From positions 1-64,000 of the forward strand of contig NZ_JBBMXV010000001.1 in assembly GCF_037996645.1 (NCBI RefSeq): a stretch of 64,000 nucleotides of DNA. Reading direction: 5' to 3'. The stretch comes from Halalkalicoccus tibetensis (GTDB lineage: Archaea; Halobacteriota; Halobacteria; Halobacteriales; Halalkalicoccaceae). Below the pieces are notes generated by a model. The model saw nothing but the letters and a program-made list of their open reading frames with translations. It ran no database searches and was not told where the DNA came from. A program made the translations under genes and the position numbers. The stretch's first letter is position 1. Every line of letters begins with the position of its first letter. This document shows, one piece after another, positions 16,040 through 25,059 of this stretch.

Positions 16040-16120
16040 GGTTCTCGGTTCGGACGAGGCCCGACGGCCGCATAAGACGTCGGCCTGTGTCCGCAGGCAG
16101 GGCCCGCTCCGGGTCGGGGC

Positions 16121-17020
16121 TCAGGAGCCCAGATAGACGAGCGCGCCCCGAACGTTGAGGCGCTCCTCGGCGCGGGCCTTGTGCTCGCCCCAGACGTCGG
16201 CCATGTCGGTCTCCTCGGCGAAGTGCTCGATCACCGCCTCGTCGTCGTCCAGCTCGGCGCGCTTCTCCTCGACGCGTTCGACCCAGTCGGTCAGGGTTCG
16301 CCGGTAGTCGTCGAGCAGCTCGTCGCTCGCGGGCGCGGGCCCGAAGTGGCCGAACAGCAGGGTGTCGGGACCGAGCGCCCGGAGCGTCTCGACGTCCGCG
16401 AGACAGCCCTCCAGGTCGAAGTTCGGCGGCGGGGAGGTCTGGCGGACCTCGCCGCGATCGGGCACCCAGATCCCCCCGGCGTCGCCCGTCGCCACCGCCC
16501 CCGCGTCGGGATCGTGGTAGACCACCTGGTGGGGCGCGTGGCCGGGCGCGTGGTGGACGTCCAGCGCCCGGTCGCCGAGGTCGATCGTGTCGCCGTCGGA
16601 GAGTTCCGTGATCCGGTCCTCGGGGACCGGCTCGGGCTCGACGTAGTACTGCCACTGGTCGCCGACCGCCCGCTTGGTCCCCTCGATCAGCCGCTCGGGA
16701 TCCGCGAGGTGGGGCGCGCCGATCTCGTGGACGTATACCTCGGCGTTCGGGCACTCCGCAGCGAGGTAGCCCGCCCCGCCCGCGTGGTCGAGGTGGACGT
16801 GCGTCGGCGCGATGACTTCCAGCTCCTCGGGAGCGATGCCGGTCCCTTCGAGCGCTTCCAGGATCCGCTCGTAGTTGGTCCCGATCCCGGTGTCGATCAC
16901 CGCGGGGCGCTCGGCGTCCACGATATAGACCGAGCCGTAGCCCGCGGTGTCGTACATGCCGGTATCGAGGTAGTAGTAGTCCGGACAGCTCTCGACGGGA
17001 CGGTAGTCACCGATTGCCAT
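16121..17020 (-). CDS. MBL-fold metallo-hydrolase
   Basis: 299 aa. Metallo-beta-lactamase metal motif THVHLDHAGG (H-x-H-x-D-H), then 'HAPGHAPHQVVYHDPDAGAVATGDAGGIWV' with the third His and the bridging Asp, and 'LLFGHFGPA' with the last His, giving a two-zinc site. The fold and C-terminal helices resemble glyoxalase-II-like hydrolases. Members hydrolyse thioesters, lactones or phosphoesters. It is a single gene, 81 nt upstream of the ASRT copy 2 gene on the same strand, so it could belong to that cluster (for example a lactonase next to a lactone oxidase), but this is speculative. Confidence 0.85.
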   Translation of the reverse strand: MAIGDYRPVESCPDYYYLDTGMYDTAGYGSVYIVDAERPAVIDTGIGTNYERILEALEGTGIAPEELEVIAPTHVHLDHAGGAGYLAAECPNAEVYVHEIGAPHLADPERLIEGTKRAVGDQWQYYVEPEPVPEDRITELSDGDTIDLGDRALDVHHAPGHAPHQVVYHDPDAGAVATGDAGGIWVPDRGEVRQTSPPPNFDLEGCLADVETLRALGPDTLLFGHFGPAPASDELLDDYRRTLTDWVERVEEKRAELDDDEAVIEHFAEETDMADVWGEHKARAEERLNVRGALVYLGS

Positions 17021-17113
17021 ACCCGAACCGCGAGCCGAGGGCTAATAGGGATTGATCATCCGACCCCGAGGCCGATACGCTCTTCTCCCCGGGCGCAGAA
17101 GCGGGGGCCAAGA

Positions 17114-18493
17114 ATGCTCGACCGGACGATTCTCCGCGAGGACCCCGAGACGGTGCGGTGGGCGCTCGACGCCAAGGGCGTCGACGTCGACTTCGACGAG
17201 GTCCTCGCCGTCGACGAGGAGTGGCGCGAACTGAAGGCCGAGGGCGACTCGCTTCGCCACGAGCGAAACGAGGTCAGCAGCGAGATCGGCCAGCTCAAGG
17301 CGGAGGGCGAGGAGGAGGCGGCCCAGGAGGCGATCGATCGGTCGAGCGAGCTGAAGGCCGAACTCCAGGAACTCGAGGAGCGCGCCGACGAGCTCGAGGA
17401 ACGCTTGGAGGAGGCGCTTCTGGAGCTCCCGCAGATCCCCCACGACTCGGTGCCCGTCGGCGACGACGAATCGGACAACGTCGAGCGCTACCGCGAGGGC
17501 TTTTCGGACCTCCGCGAACTCCCCGAGGAGGTCGTCCCCCACTACGACATCGGCGAGGAGATGGACCTGCTCGACTTCGAGCGCGGCGCGAAGGTCACCG
17601 GCGGGGGGTATCAGTTCGTCAAGGGCGACGGCGCCCGGCTCGAACACGCGCTGGTCCAGTTCATGCTCGACGTCCACCGCGAGCAGGGCTACACCGATGT
17701 GTTCCCGCCGATCCCGGTCAACAGCGCCTCGATGCGGGGCACCGGCCAGCTCCCGAAGTTCGCCGAGGACGCCTACCGCGTCGGCGCCCGCCAGGACGAC
17801 GCGTACGACGACGACGACCTCTGGCTGCTCCCCACGGCGGAGGTCCCCGTCACGAACATGTACCGCGACGAGATCCTGCTCAACGAGGACCTCCCGCTCA
17901 AACACCAGGCGTTCACCCCGAACTTCCGCCGGGAGGCCGGCGAGCACGGCACCGAGACCCGCGGGTACGTCCGGGTCCACCAGTTCAACAAGGTCGAGCT
18001 CGTCAACTTCGTCCGGCCCGAGGAGAGCTACGAGCGCCTGGAGAGCCTCCTGAACGAGGCCGAGGAGGTCCTCGAACGTCTGGAGCTGCCCTACCGCGTG
18101 CTCGACATGTGCACCGGCGACATGGGCTTCACCCAGGCGAAGAAGTACGACGTCGAGGTGTGGGCGCCCGGCGACGACATGGACGAGGGCCCCGAGGAGG
18201 GCGGGCGCTGGCTCGAGGTCTCGTCGGTCTCGAACTTCGAGGACTTCCAGGCCCGGCGTGCGGGCATCCAGTTCCGCCCCGAGCACCACGAGTCCGCCCA
18301 GTACCTCCACACGCTCAACGGTTCTGGAGTAGCTGTCCCGCGCGTGATGGTCGCGATCCTCGAGTACTACCAGAACGACGACGGCACCGTCACCGTTCCC
18401 GAGGCGCTCCGCTCCTACATGGGCGGCCAGGAACTGATCGAGGGCCACGACCCCGTCGGCGAGAGCGCGCTCGGGACGGGCGACGGGGAGTGA
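17114..18493 (+). CDS. serS: Seryl-tRNA synthetase
   Basis: 459 aa class II synthetase. Residues 1-110 are the long coiled-coil tRNA-binding arm ('ELKAELQELEERADELEERLEEALLELP'). The catalytic domain has motif 2 'FRREAGEHGTETRGYVRVHQFNKVELVNF' and motif 3 'LHTLNGSGVAVPRVMVAILE'. It charges tRNA-Ser in the cytoplasm and also feeds selenocysteine pathways where present. It is the common bacterial-like type rather than the rare methanogen type. The ATG at 17114 is chosen because homology starts with MLDRTILREDPETVR; the in-frame sequence upstream is antisense to the MBL gene and not coding. Confidence 0.97.
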   Translation: MLDRTILREDPETVRWALDAKGVDVDFDEVLAVDEEWRELKAEGDSLRHERNEVSSEIGQLKAEGEEEAAQEAIDRSSELKAELQELEERADELEERLEEALLELPQIPHDSVPVGDDESDNVERYREGFSDLRELPEEVVPHYDIGEEMDLLDFERGAKVTGGGYQFVKGDGARLEHALVQFMLDVHREQGYTDVFPPIPVNSASMRGTGQLPKFAEDAYRVGARQDDAYDDDDLWLLPTAEVPVTNMYRDEILLNEDLPLKHQAFTPNFRREAGEHGTETRGYVRVHQFNKVELVNFVRPEESYERLESLLNEAEEVLERLELPYRVLDMCTGDMGFTQAKKYDVEVWAPGDDMDEGPEEGGRWLEVSSVSNFEDFQARRAGIQFRPEHHESAQYLHTLNGSGVAVPRVMVAILEYYQNDDGTVTVPEALRSYMGGQELIEGHDPVGESALGTGDGE

Positions 18494-18561
18494 GCTGAAC
18501 GAAACCGGACGAATCGATCGCGACGCGGAGCTATTTAGCCCCTGGATCAGTGGCCCGGCAT

Positions 18562-19710
18562 ATGGAGCGTCGCACCCGATGGACGGCCGCGATATTCCTT
18601 TTCGTCGCGCTCGACGCCGCGAGCCTGCAGATACGGGGCGCGCTCCTCCCGCAGTTCGAGGCGACCTTCGACGTCTCGCCGAGCCTGCTCGGGCTGGTCG
18701 CGCCCGCGGGCACGGCCGGGCTCTTCCTCACCGTCCTCGTGGTCGGGCTCGCGGCCGGCCGGATCCGAGTCCATCGAACGCTTCTGATCGCCGTCCTCGG
18801 ATCGGGGGGATTTCTGTTGGTCATGAGCGGCGCGCCGGTCTATCCCCTCTTCCTGGGCGCGCTGTTCCTCCACGGGCTCTCGCTGGGCGGCGTTCGCGCG
18901 CTGGATCGCGCGCTGTTGAGCCACCTCTACCCCGACCGGCGTGGCCGGCTGTTCACGCTGCACTCGCTGGCGTGGGCGATCGGCGCCGTCTCCGGGCCGG
19001 CGTTCGCGGCGCTCGTCGTCGCGTTCGCCGACTGGCGGGTCGTCTTCGCCTTGCTGGGGCTCGCGTTTCTCCCGATCGCGTTCTCGATCCGGGGACTCGA
19101 CTTGCCCGAGCGCATGGAAAACGAGCGCCCGATCTCCCTGGAGGGGGCCGCCGACCTGGTCCGCGATCCGACGATCCTCGGGATGGCGGGCGCGCTGTTG
19201 CTCGTCGGCGGGATCGAGGGCGCGGTCTTCACCTGGCTGCCCTACTACGCCGGGACGTCGCTGCCGGCGGCGCTCGCGCCGTTGGCCCTCTCCGCGTACC
19301 TGCTCGCGTACGTCCCCGGCCGGGTGGCCTACACCGTGCTCGCCGAGCGGGTGGGCTACGCGCGCCTCTCGCTCGCCCTCGTCCTGCCGGCGATCCCGGC
19401 GATGTACGTCGCGTTCGTCCTGACGGAGGGGTACGCAATGCTCGCGGCGGTGTTCGTCCTCGGGCTGTTCATGTCCGGGCAGTTCCCCCTCCTGTCGGCG
19501 GTCGGCGTCGAGGCCGCAAGCGAGTACAGCGGCCCCGTGAACGCGATCTCGACGAGCGCGATCTACGTCGGGATGGCGGTCGTTCCCACCGTCATGGGCG
19601 TGATCGTGGGCGCTTACGGGATCGGGGTCGCGATGCTCGTCCCGGTCGCCCTCGTCGTCGGGGCGACCCTCCTGATCGCGGCGACCTGGTTCGCCGATCA
19701 GCGGGTGTAG
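18562..19710 (+). CDS. Major facilitator superfamily transporter
   Basis: 382 aa, about 12 hydrophobic segments in two six-helix halves, with 'GLAAGRIRVHRTLLI' in the loop between helices 2 and 3. The ATG at 18562 is preferred to the GTG at 18550 because a TATA-like box (ctatttag, about 18531) lies about 27 nt upstream, as in leaderless haloarchaeal genes. The substrate is unknown. Its last 13 nt overlap the end of the SnoaL-like gene on the other strand. Confidence 0.85.
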   Translation: MERRTRWTAAIFLFVALDAASLQIRGALLPQFEATFDVSPSLLGLVAPAGTAGLFLTVLVVGLAAGRIRVHRTLLIAVLGSGGFLLVMSGAPVYPLFLGALFLHGLSLGGVRALDRALLSHLYPDRRGRLFTLHSLAWAIGAVSGPAFAALVVAFADWRVVFALLGLAFLPIAFSIRGLDLPERMENERPISLEGAADLVRDPTILGMAGALLLVGGIEGAVFTWLPYYAGTSLPAALAPLALSAYLLAYVPGRVAYTVLAERVGYARLSLALVLPAIPAMYVAFVLTEGYAMLAAVFVLGLFMSGQFPLLSAVGVEAASEYSGPVNAISTSAIYVGMAVVPTVMGVIVGAYGIGVAMLVPVALVVGATLLIAATWFADQRV

Positions 19711-20015
19711 GTGTGGATCGCCGCGATCCCCTCGTCAGCGAGTTCGAAGACGTCGACGAACCCGAACAGCTCCTCCCCGTCGGCGTCGAGCAGCCGTCCC
19801 CGGACGGCGACGCCCGCCTCGGACTCGAAGACGGCCCCGACCTCGTGACTGGTGTCGGTCATCGGCCTGTCATCGCGCATGAACCCGACGAACGCCTCGC
19901 GGCCCTCGATCGTCCGATCGGGGCGGTGGTGGGTGAACCCCGGCGCCAGCAGCGCGGCGAGTTCGTCGTAGGCGTGGGCGTCGATCGCGCGGTAGTACTC
20001 GCGGGCGGCGTCCAT
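19698..20015 (-). CDS. SnoaL-like/NTF2-fold protein
   Basis: 105 aa with the pattern '[57 protein letters not shown]', typical of SnoaL-like cone-shaped alpha+beta proteins (NTF2 superfamily), ending '...[18 protein letters not shown]'. Members include polyketide cyclases, isomerases and many small-ligand-binding proteins without a known reaction. The neighbours give no pathway. Convergent with the MFS gene, overlapping by 13 nt. Confidence 0.82.
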   Translation of the reverse strand: MDAAREYYRAIDAHAYDELAALLAPGFTHHRPDRTIEGREAFVGFMRDDRPMTDTSHEVGAVFESEAGVAVRGRLLDADGEELFGFVDVFELADEGIAAIHTYTR

Positions 20016-20091
20016 ACCCCGTCCTCGCAGCGGCGCGAAAAGAGGGTGTCGGGACGAGGGGCTTTTGACTCCCGGCCGCCTCCCCCCGGTA

Positions 20092-20598
20092 GTGCAGATT
20101 CACGTCCGCTACGAGGGCGACGACGATCCCGAGAAATGCACGGCCCGCAAGCTCGCGCGCTTCGACCTCGCGGAGCTCCACCGTTCGGACCGCGCGACCC
20201 CCTACGGGATCGTCCTCAACCCCCACGCCGAGCGGGCGCTCTCGCCCGCGGACCGCGGGAAAACCGACCGGCTCGTCGCGCTCGACTGCTCGTGGGAGAG
20301 TGCGGGCGAGGCGCTGTTCTCGATGGCCGGCGAGCACCGCGCACTGCCCTATCTGGTCGCCGCCAACCCCGTGAACTTCGGCCGGCCGTTCGAGCTCACG
20401 ACCGTCGAGGCGCTCGCGGCGGGGTTGATCGTCCTCGGCGAGCGTGAGCACGCGGAGGCGATCCTCGCGAAGTTCCGGTGGGGCCACACCTTTCTCGAAC
20501 TCAACGACGAACCCCTCCGGCGCTACGCCGACTGTGCGGACTCGAGCGAGGTGGTCGAGGTCCAGGGCGAGTACCTCGACCGCGGCGAGGAGGCCTGA
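20092..20598 (+). CDS. tsr3: 16S rRNA aminocarboxypropyltransferase Tsr3 (DUF367)
   Basis: 168 aa. Hallmarks of Tsr3 are '[26 protein letters not shown]' (N-terminal RLI-like domain), '[16 protein letters not shown]', '[10 protein letters not shown]', '[34 protein letters not shown]' and '[18 protein letters not shown]'. The enzyme transfers the 3-amino-3-carboxypropyl group from S-adenosylmethionine to a uridine of small-subunit rRNA late in ribosome maturation. The start is taken as GTG at 20092 (VQIHVRYEG), where homology begins. Confidence 0.92.
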   Translation: MQIHVRYEGDDDPEKCTARKLARFDLAELHRSDRATPYGIVLNPHAERALSPADRGKTDRLVALDCSWESAGEALFSMAGEHRALPYLVAANPVNFGRPFELTTVEALAAGLIVLGEREHAEAILAKFRWGHTFLELNDEPLRRYADCADSSEVVEVQGEYLDRGEEA

Positions 20599-20651
20599 TC
20601 GCCACGTCGCCCGGCCGCCCGATTTATTCCCCCTCGCGTCGAGAGCGAGGT

Positions 20652-20782
20652 ATGACAGTCGAATCCGGAGCCGGAGCGTGAGCGAGCCGAAACGGATCCC
20701 GCTCGGTCGCCGGCTGGGCTCCCCCTCGAAGCTCGACCGCAGCCCGGCGTTCCTCGACCCCCTCCCCGGAGCGGATCGGTAG
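20652..20782 (+). other. Two overlapping very short reading frames after a TATA-like box
   Basis: A TATA-like element (gatttattcc, about 20620-20629) precedes ATG 20652 by about 30 nt, the spacing of leaderless genes here. The first frame is MTVESGAGA (stop 20679-20681). A GTG at 20678 overlaps that stop (GTGA) and opens a 34-codon frame, SEPKRIPLGRRLGSPSKLDR and onward to TAG at 20780. The second peptide is basic, unusual for this proteome. They could be a coupled leader and small protein, one gene with a frameshift, or chance. No family is recognised. Confidence 0.3.
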
Positions 20783-20881
20783 CCCGCCGCCGATCCACCT
20801 ATGAAGAAAAAATCTATTCAATATAGTGTATAGAAGGTGTTAGTAACTCTTATAACCGAGTAGTCGGTCGAACAACCAACG

Positions 20882-21094
20882 ATGGTGTCGACATACGAGC
20901 GATACACGTGGGGTATCGTGTTCGTTCTGTTGATCGTCTTCGCGGTCCCGTGGTTCCTCTGGGGCTCCTCGACGGTGGTCGCCGGGTTGCCGGTCTGGCT
21001 GTGGTGGCATATCGGCTGGATGGTGCTGGCCTCGTTCGTCTTCTGGCTGTTCTCGCGGCGTGCCTGGGGGCTCTGGATCGAGGGGACGCCATGA
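20882..21094 (+). CDS. DUF3311-type small membrane protein, partner of the symporter
   Basis: 70 aa with two hydrophobic segments ('YTWGIVFVLLIVFAVPWFLWG', 'LPVWLWWHIGWMVLASFVFWLFSRRAWGLW'). Short proteins of this type (DUF3311) are regularly encoded just before sodium:solute symporters and are thought to be an accessory subunit. The stop overlaps the symporter start as ATGA, so the two are translationally coupled. Upstream, at 20813-20866, lies an AT-rich stretch with short inverted repeats (ctat..atag, actc..gagt) that probably contains the promoter. Confidence 0.8.
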   Translation: MVSTYERYTWGIVFVLLIVFAVPWFLWGSSTVVAGLPVWLWWHIGWMVLASFVFWLFSRRAWGLWIEGTP

Positions 21095-22551
21095 GCCTCG
21101 GGATCCAGCTCGGGATCATCGTCGGCTACCTGGTCCTGGCGCTGCTGATCGGGGTCGCGGCCTACCGCCTGACCGACCGCACCGCCGAGGACTACTACCT
21201 CGCGAGCCGCACCTTCGGCACCGTCGTCCTCCTCTTTACGACGTTCGCGACGCTGCTTTCGGCCTTCACGTTCTTTGCCGGCCCCAACACCGCGTATTGG
21301 GAGGGACCCGAGTGGATCCTCGTCATGGGCGTGATGGACGGGATTCTCTTTGCCGTCCTCTGGTACCTGATCGGCTACAAACAGTGGCTCATCGGGCGCG
21401 ACCGGGGCTATCTCACGTTGGGCGAGATGCTCGGCGATCGCTTCGGCTCGCCCCGTCTGCGGGCGCTCGTCGCCGGGATCAGTCTCTTCTGGCTCTTCCC
21501 ATATGTGATGCTCCAGCAGATGGGCGCGGGCACCGCCCTGGAGGCGCTGACCAACGGCGCGCTGCCCTACTGGGCCGGCGCGGGGCTGATCACGGTCTTC
21601 ATGATCGTCTACGTCGTGCTGGCGGGGATGCGCGGGATCGCCTGGACCGACACCCTGCAGGGGGCATTCATGCTCGTCATGGTCTGGATCGCCCTCCTGT
21701 GGATCATGGTCTCGGTCGGCGGGCCGTCGGCCGCAACCGAGGGGCTCGCCGCCGATCCCGACTTCCTCGCGCTCGGCGACGACTACTACACCCCGGCGTT
21801 CATCATCACTGAGGCCGTCGCCATCGCCTTCGGGGTGGCGATGTTTCCCCAAGTGAACCAGCGCTTCTTCGTCGCCCAGTCGAAGACCGTGCTCAAACGG
21901 ACGTTCGCGCTGTGGCCCGTGCTCGTGCTCGCGCTGTTCGTCCCCGCGTTCATGCTCGGCGCGTGGGCCCGCGGGCTGGGGGTCGAGGCAGCGGAGGGCG
22001 CGAACGTCCTCCCCCTGCTGCTCGCGGAGTACACGCCGGTCTGGTTCGCCGCGCTCGTGATCGCCGGCGCGGTCGCCGCGATGATGTCCTCCTCGGATTC
22101 GATGCTGCTGTCGGGCTCGTCGTACTTCACCCGGGACGTCTATCGACCGTTCGTCAACCCCACGGCCAGCGAGCGCCGCGAGGACCTGCTGGGCCGCGTG
22201 GGTGTGGTGGTCTTCGCGATAGGGTCGTTCCTCGCAAGCCTGCTCCAGCCCGCGAGCCTGCTCGAGGTCGGCTCGACGGCCTTCGGCGGGTTCGCCCAGC
22301 TCGCGCTGCCCGTGATGGTCGCGCTCTACTGGACGGGCACGACGAGGGCGGGGATCGCCGCCGGAATCGCCGGCTCCCAGCTGTTCTATCTGGCGAGCGT
22401 CTTCCTCCCGTTCGTGCCCGGCTCGTACGCCGGCTGGGGGGCCTCGCTGTTCGGGATGGCGATCGGGCTCGTCCTCACGCTCGGGGTCTCGTGGGCGACG
22501 ACGCCCGCCGACGGGGAGGAGCGGGCGGTCTACTTCGACCTGGCGGACTGA
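21091..22551 (+). CDS. Sodium:solute symporter (SSS family)
   Basis: 486 aa, about 13 hydrophobic segments. The SSS pattern is clear in '[53 protein letters not shown]', '[23 protein letters not shown]' and '[27 protein letters not shown]', where the last segment holds the serines of the second sodium site. It imports a small solute with Na+. The substrate is unknown; acetate, proline and pantothenate carriers belong to the same family. It is coupled to the upstream DUF3311 gene. Confidence 0.92.
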   Translation: MSLGIQLGIIVGYLVLALLIGVAAYRLTDRTAEDYYLASRTFGTVVLLFTTFATLLSAFTFFAGPNTAYWEGPEWILVMGVMDGILFAVLWYLIGYKQWLIGRDRGYLTLGEMLGDRFGSPRLRALVAGISLFWLFPYVMLQQMGAGTALEALTNGALPYWAGAGLITVFMIVYVVLAGMRGIAWTDTLQGAFMLVMVWIALLWIMVSVGGPSAATEGLAADPDFLALGDDYYTPAFIITEAVAIAFGVAMFPQVNQRFFVAQSKTVLKRTFALWPVLVLALFVPAFMLGAWARGLGVEAAEGANVLPLLLAEYTPVWFAALVIAGAVAAMMSSSDSMLLSGSSYFTRDVYRPFVNPTASERREDLLGRVGVVVFAIGSFLASLLQPASLLEVGSTAFGGFAQLALPVMVALYWTGTTRAGIAAGIAGSQLFYLASVFLPFVPGSYAGWGASLFGMAIGLVLTLGVSWATTPADGEERAVYFDLAD

Positions 22552-22621
22552 CCGTCGGGCCGATCCGGGTCGACACCGCGGGGAGAGAAGCCTTAACTAC
22601 GCCGGCGGGGAAACGGGGGGT

Positions 22622-22771
22622 ATGGCATCATTCGAGACCGCGGAACGGCGTATGCTCGAGCGACAGATCTGCATGAAGTGCAACGCGCGCAACTCCCGGG
22701 AGGCCGAGCGCTGCCGGAAATGTGGCTACGGCAACCTCCGGCCCAAGGCCAAGGAACGCCGTTCCGTCTGA
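22622..22771 (+). CDS. rpl40e: Large ribosomal subunit protein eL40
   Basis: 49 aa: [20 protein letters not shown] then [20 protein letters not shown] with a basic tail. The four cysteines (C-x2-C...C-x2-C) form the zinc ribbon of L40e, which in archaea is encoded without the ubiquitin fusion of eukaryotes. It is found by its own ATG at 22622. A run of hairpins follows it immediately. Confidence 0.95.
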   Translation: MASFETAERRMLERQICMKCNARNSREAERCRKCGYGNLRPKAKERRSV

Positions 22772-22799
22772 GGGACCTTTTTCGTCGTCGGGTGTCCTC

Positions 22800-22979
22800 G
22801 CGCCCTTCGGGCGCTGCGGGCACCACTCCTCGAAAAATCTCCTCCATTGCCGGACTACGTCCGGCAGGCAGTCAGAGCTTTGCTCTGACTACATCACCAG
22901 AACGCGAAGCGTTCTGGTTAGCAGCCAGAAACCGGCGGTTTCTGGCGACAAAAAGGCTGGCACGGCGGAGCCGCGCCAG
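22800..22979. repeat. Array of six consecutive hairpins between rpl40e and tRNA-Leu
   Basis: Six inverted repeats follow one another, each with a different stem and a 3-nt loop: 22800-22814 (gcgccc, loop ttc), 22849-22865 (gccggac, tac), 22870-22890 (agtcagagc, ttt), 22897-22917 (ccagaacgc, gaa), 22924-22946 (gccagaaacc, ggc) and 22957-22979 (ctggcacggc, gga; one mismatch). All but the last are perfect. There is no open frame of interest. This occupies most of the gene-free stretch 22772-23065. Similar arrays lie at 50954-51119 and 61630-61720. Confidence 0.8.
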
Positions 22980-23065
22980 TCCGCCCGTTGTCTGGTCGGT
23001 AGCCGTCGCTTCCTCTATTCACGGACCGAAACGCACTTTTGAACGACGGAGAGAGGACAGTATGC

Positions 23066-23150
23066 GCGAGGGTGGCTGAGCCTGGCCAAAAGTGGCGGGC
23101 TTAAGACCCGCTCCCGTAGGGGTTCGAGGGTTCAAATCCCTTCCCTCGCA
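23066..23150 (+). tRNA. tRNA-Leu (anticodon UAA)
   Basis: 85 nt with a long variable arm, as in leucine tRNAs. The acceptor stem gcgaggg pairs with ccctcgc (23143-23149) followed by discriminator A. The anticodon arm is gcggg-cttaaga-cccgc with anticodon TAA. The T arm contains ggttcaaatccc. CCA is not encoded and no intron is seen. An AT-rich island starts directly after its 3' end, as expected for an integration hotspot. Confidence 0.95.
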
Positions 23151-23235
23151 CTTTTGAACTACCAGATAATAATTATTTAGAAAATAGACTACAGTTAGTA
23201 ACAATTATAAAGACAACTGTGGCTCAATTCTACCT

Positions 23236-24816
23236 ATGATCTATACACTATTAGCTCTCTTGGCCATTTTTATACCCTTTGTACTGTCTATTTTATTAGT
23301 ACTTGACGTGATCCTTAAACGCCTCCATCTATACTGGTGGGTCTATTTTGTATCTGGATTACTTGGTCTCCTATCATTCTCTTTTTCCATTTACGGAGAT
23401 AGTAATAGATATCTGAATATTATCGGTTTTATATTAATTTATATATCAATGTTATCTGGGAATAACATTCAAGAACGAATTCTTGCCTTGTTAGATCGGC
23501 TAGGATATTGGGCTTTAGTGTGGTCTGGATTATTGATTGTGATCTTTGTCATACTATTTGTAGGATATAAACCTCTCTTCTTAGATCTCCTTTATATATT
23601 TGATATCATTCATATTTTATTCATCATTTTTGCTATGTTTGTTGTTTCACTCTTAGTATTCATACTTCCTATTTGGCTTTTAACTTGGGGCCAAAGCACA
23701 AGGCTCGTCACTAACCCTGTTAATTCTCTACACTTTCGGTCATGGTATATATTATTACGAACTATTTTCCAATTCGGACTTTCTGGATTACTTATCGGTA
23801 TCTATGCATCTGGTAAGGGAGCTGCCAGGAGGCTCCCCTCGTTAGGAATAATCTCATACGCTTATTTACCAATTATATTATTATTGGTTGCTGCAATCAC
23901 TTTTGGTTTCTTTAGCGAAGATGCTTCTTTAGACATAATTGAGGTAAATACTTTTATACCTGTATTTATTGGGATAATAACTATCAGTACAGCCGTATAT
24001 ACATTTCTTATAAATCAGCTAAACAATAATGTGGGAACTGGGCAGGTTTCTGAGTACCTTTCGATAAATGTGTTTTTAATGAGGTCTATACTGATTACTT
24101 CTGTTTTGGGTCTCATAGTTGCAGCCTTCGGGGCTTTAGAAGGGATAGCTGAAGAGCTACTGGCTCTACTCATAGCCTTTTTTGCCGGGATATCTATTAT
24201 TCTCTCCCTCATCCTTATTGAAAGATCGATGGGGTTAGGACTAAAAGACCCTCTTGGTTTACAAACTACAATTGTCCGGAAATCATCAACAGAATTTATA
24301 ATGAACGAGTTACGCAGGAATATTTCACGAGAAATTTTAGATAAGAAAACAAATAAACACGACAATGATACATCGAATATAGTACGAGCAAAAAATATTG
24401 GAATAAAAAATAATGTTTATATCACTGATATTGATCTCTCTAATTTGCCGAAAGAGATCACTATTACAGATTGGGATATCTCAATCGGCAGCCGAATTAG
24501 TTCTCCAAACGACCCTGTATTTCGCATAGGAGCAGATAAGCATGTTAAAGAAAGAGATATCGGATTTATAAAGTATGACTCCTGTCAATCGTTACAAAGC
24601 ATTAATATCCCTAGGAAAAACTTAGAGACAGTCCTCTATAGGATCAAAAAAACTGGAATTGAATGCATACACGAAGATAACGAGCTACGTTTGAAAGAGT
24701 GTATGGATCGATTTGAATTGATCGGAAGGGATCTATCAGAACCTATGGTAGCACTACAACCAAACTATACAAACAATTCTAACGTAGTTCCTACTCTATT
24801 TTTACCACATATCTGA
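23236..24816 (+). CDS. Polytopic membrane protein of unknown function on an AT-rich island
   Basis: 526 aa. The first 330 or so residues contain about ten strongly hydrophobic segments; the rest (about 190 aa) is soluble. In the soluble part 'NVYITDIDLSNLPKEITITDWDISIGSRISSPNDPVFRIG' loosely recalls the beta-rich C-terminal domain of DUF2254-type membrane proteins, but the similarity is weak. The gene is very AT-rich, rich in Ile, Leu, Asn and Lys, and uses codons unlike its neighbours, so it is almost certainly acquired. It begins 86 nt after tRNA-Leu. Location and composition would suit a defence or mobile-element gene. No function can be assigned. Confidence 0.7.
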   Translation: MIYTLLALLAIFIPFVLSILLVLDVILKRLHLYWWVYFVSGLLGLLSFSFSIYGDSNRYLNIIGFILIYISMLSGNNIQERILALLDRLGYWALVWSGLLIVIFVILFVGYKPLFLDLLYIFDIIHILFIIFAMFVVSLLVFILPIWLLTWGQSTRLVTNPVNSLHFRSWYILLRTIFQFGLSGLLIGIYASGKGAARRLPSLGIISYAYLPIILLLVAAITFGFFSEDASLDIIEVNTFIPVFIGIITISTAVYTFLINQLNNNVGTGQVSEYLSINVFLMRSILITSVLGLIVAAFGALEGIAEELLALLIAFFAGISIILSLILIERSMGLGLKDPLGLQTTIVRKSSTEFIMNELRRNISREILDKKTNKHDNDTSNIVRAKNIGIKNNVYITDIDLSNLPKEITITDWDISIGSRISSPNDPVFRIGADKHVKERDIGFIKYDSCQSLQSINIPRKNLETVLYRIKKTGIECIHEDNELRLKECMDRFELIGRDLSEPMVALQPNYTNNSNVVPTLFLPHI

Positions 24817-24831
24817 GATTTATTATACGAA

Positions 24832-25005
24832 GTGTCGAAGAAAAACCACCGAAATAATAGAATAAAAACTGAACAATTCCTCATTCCTATTTATACGACT
24901 ATTATTTATCTATCTAATTTAGAAGTTGTTGACAATAAAGATGATCTTTTGGAGCTTATAGATGACACAGATGATGGAAATATTTCTATTGATAATCTAC
25001 GTTAG
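24832..25005 (+). CDS. Possible small AT-rich gene or gene remnant, 57 aa
   Basis: A GTG-initiated frame 15 nt after the membrane-protein gene. It reads VSKKNHRNNRIKTEQFLIPI, then a short hydrophobic stretch (YTTIIYLSN), then an acidic tail 'VVDNKDDLLELIDDTDDGNISIDNLR' to TAG 25003-25005. The change from basic to hydrophobic to acidic looks protein-like, and the spacing would suit co-transcription. It could also be the end of a deleted larger gene. The remaining sequence to about 25060 is AT-rich and shows nothing else. Confidence 0.35.
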   Translation: MSKKNHRNNRIKTEQFLIPIYTTIIYLSNLEVVDNKDDLLELIDDTDDGNISIDNLR

Positions 25006-25059
25006 TTGTTCTTCAACATATTACAGAAGGCATTAAATACTAGATCCAAAATATAGATT

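Noticed and set aside
16181-17113. In-frame N-terminal extension of serS
   Set aside because: Antisense to the MBL-fold gene, and seryl-tRNA synthetases begin at the MLDRTILRE position.
22800-22979. CRISPR array in the repeated region
   Set aside because: The repeats are unrelated inverted repeats with 3-nt loops, not identical direct repeats with spacers, and no cas genes occur.
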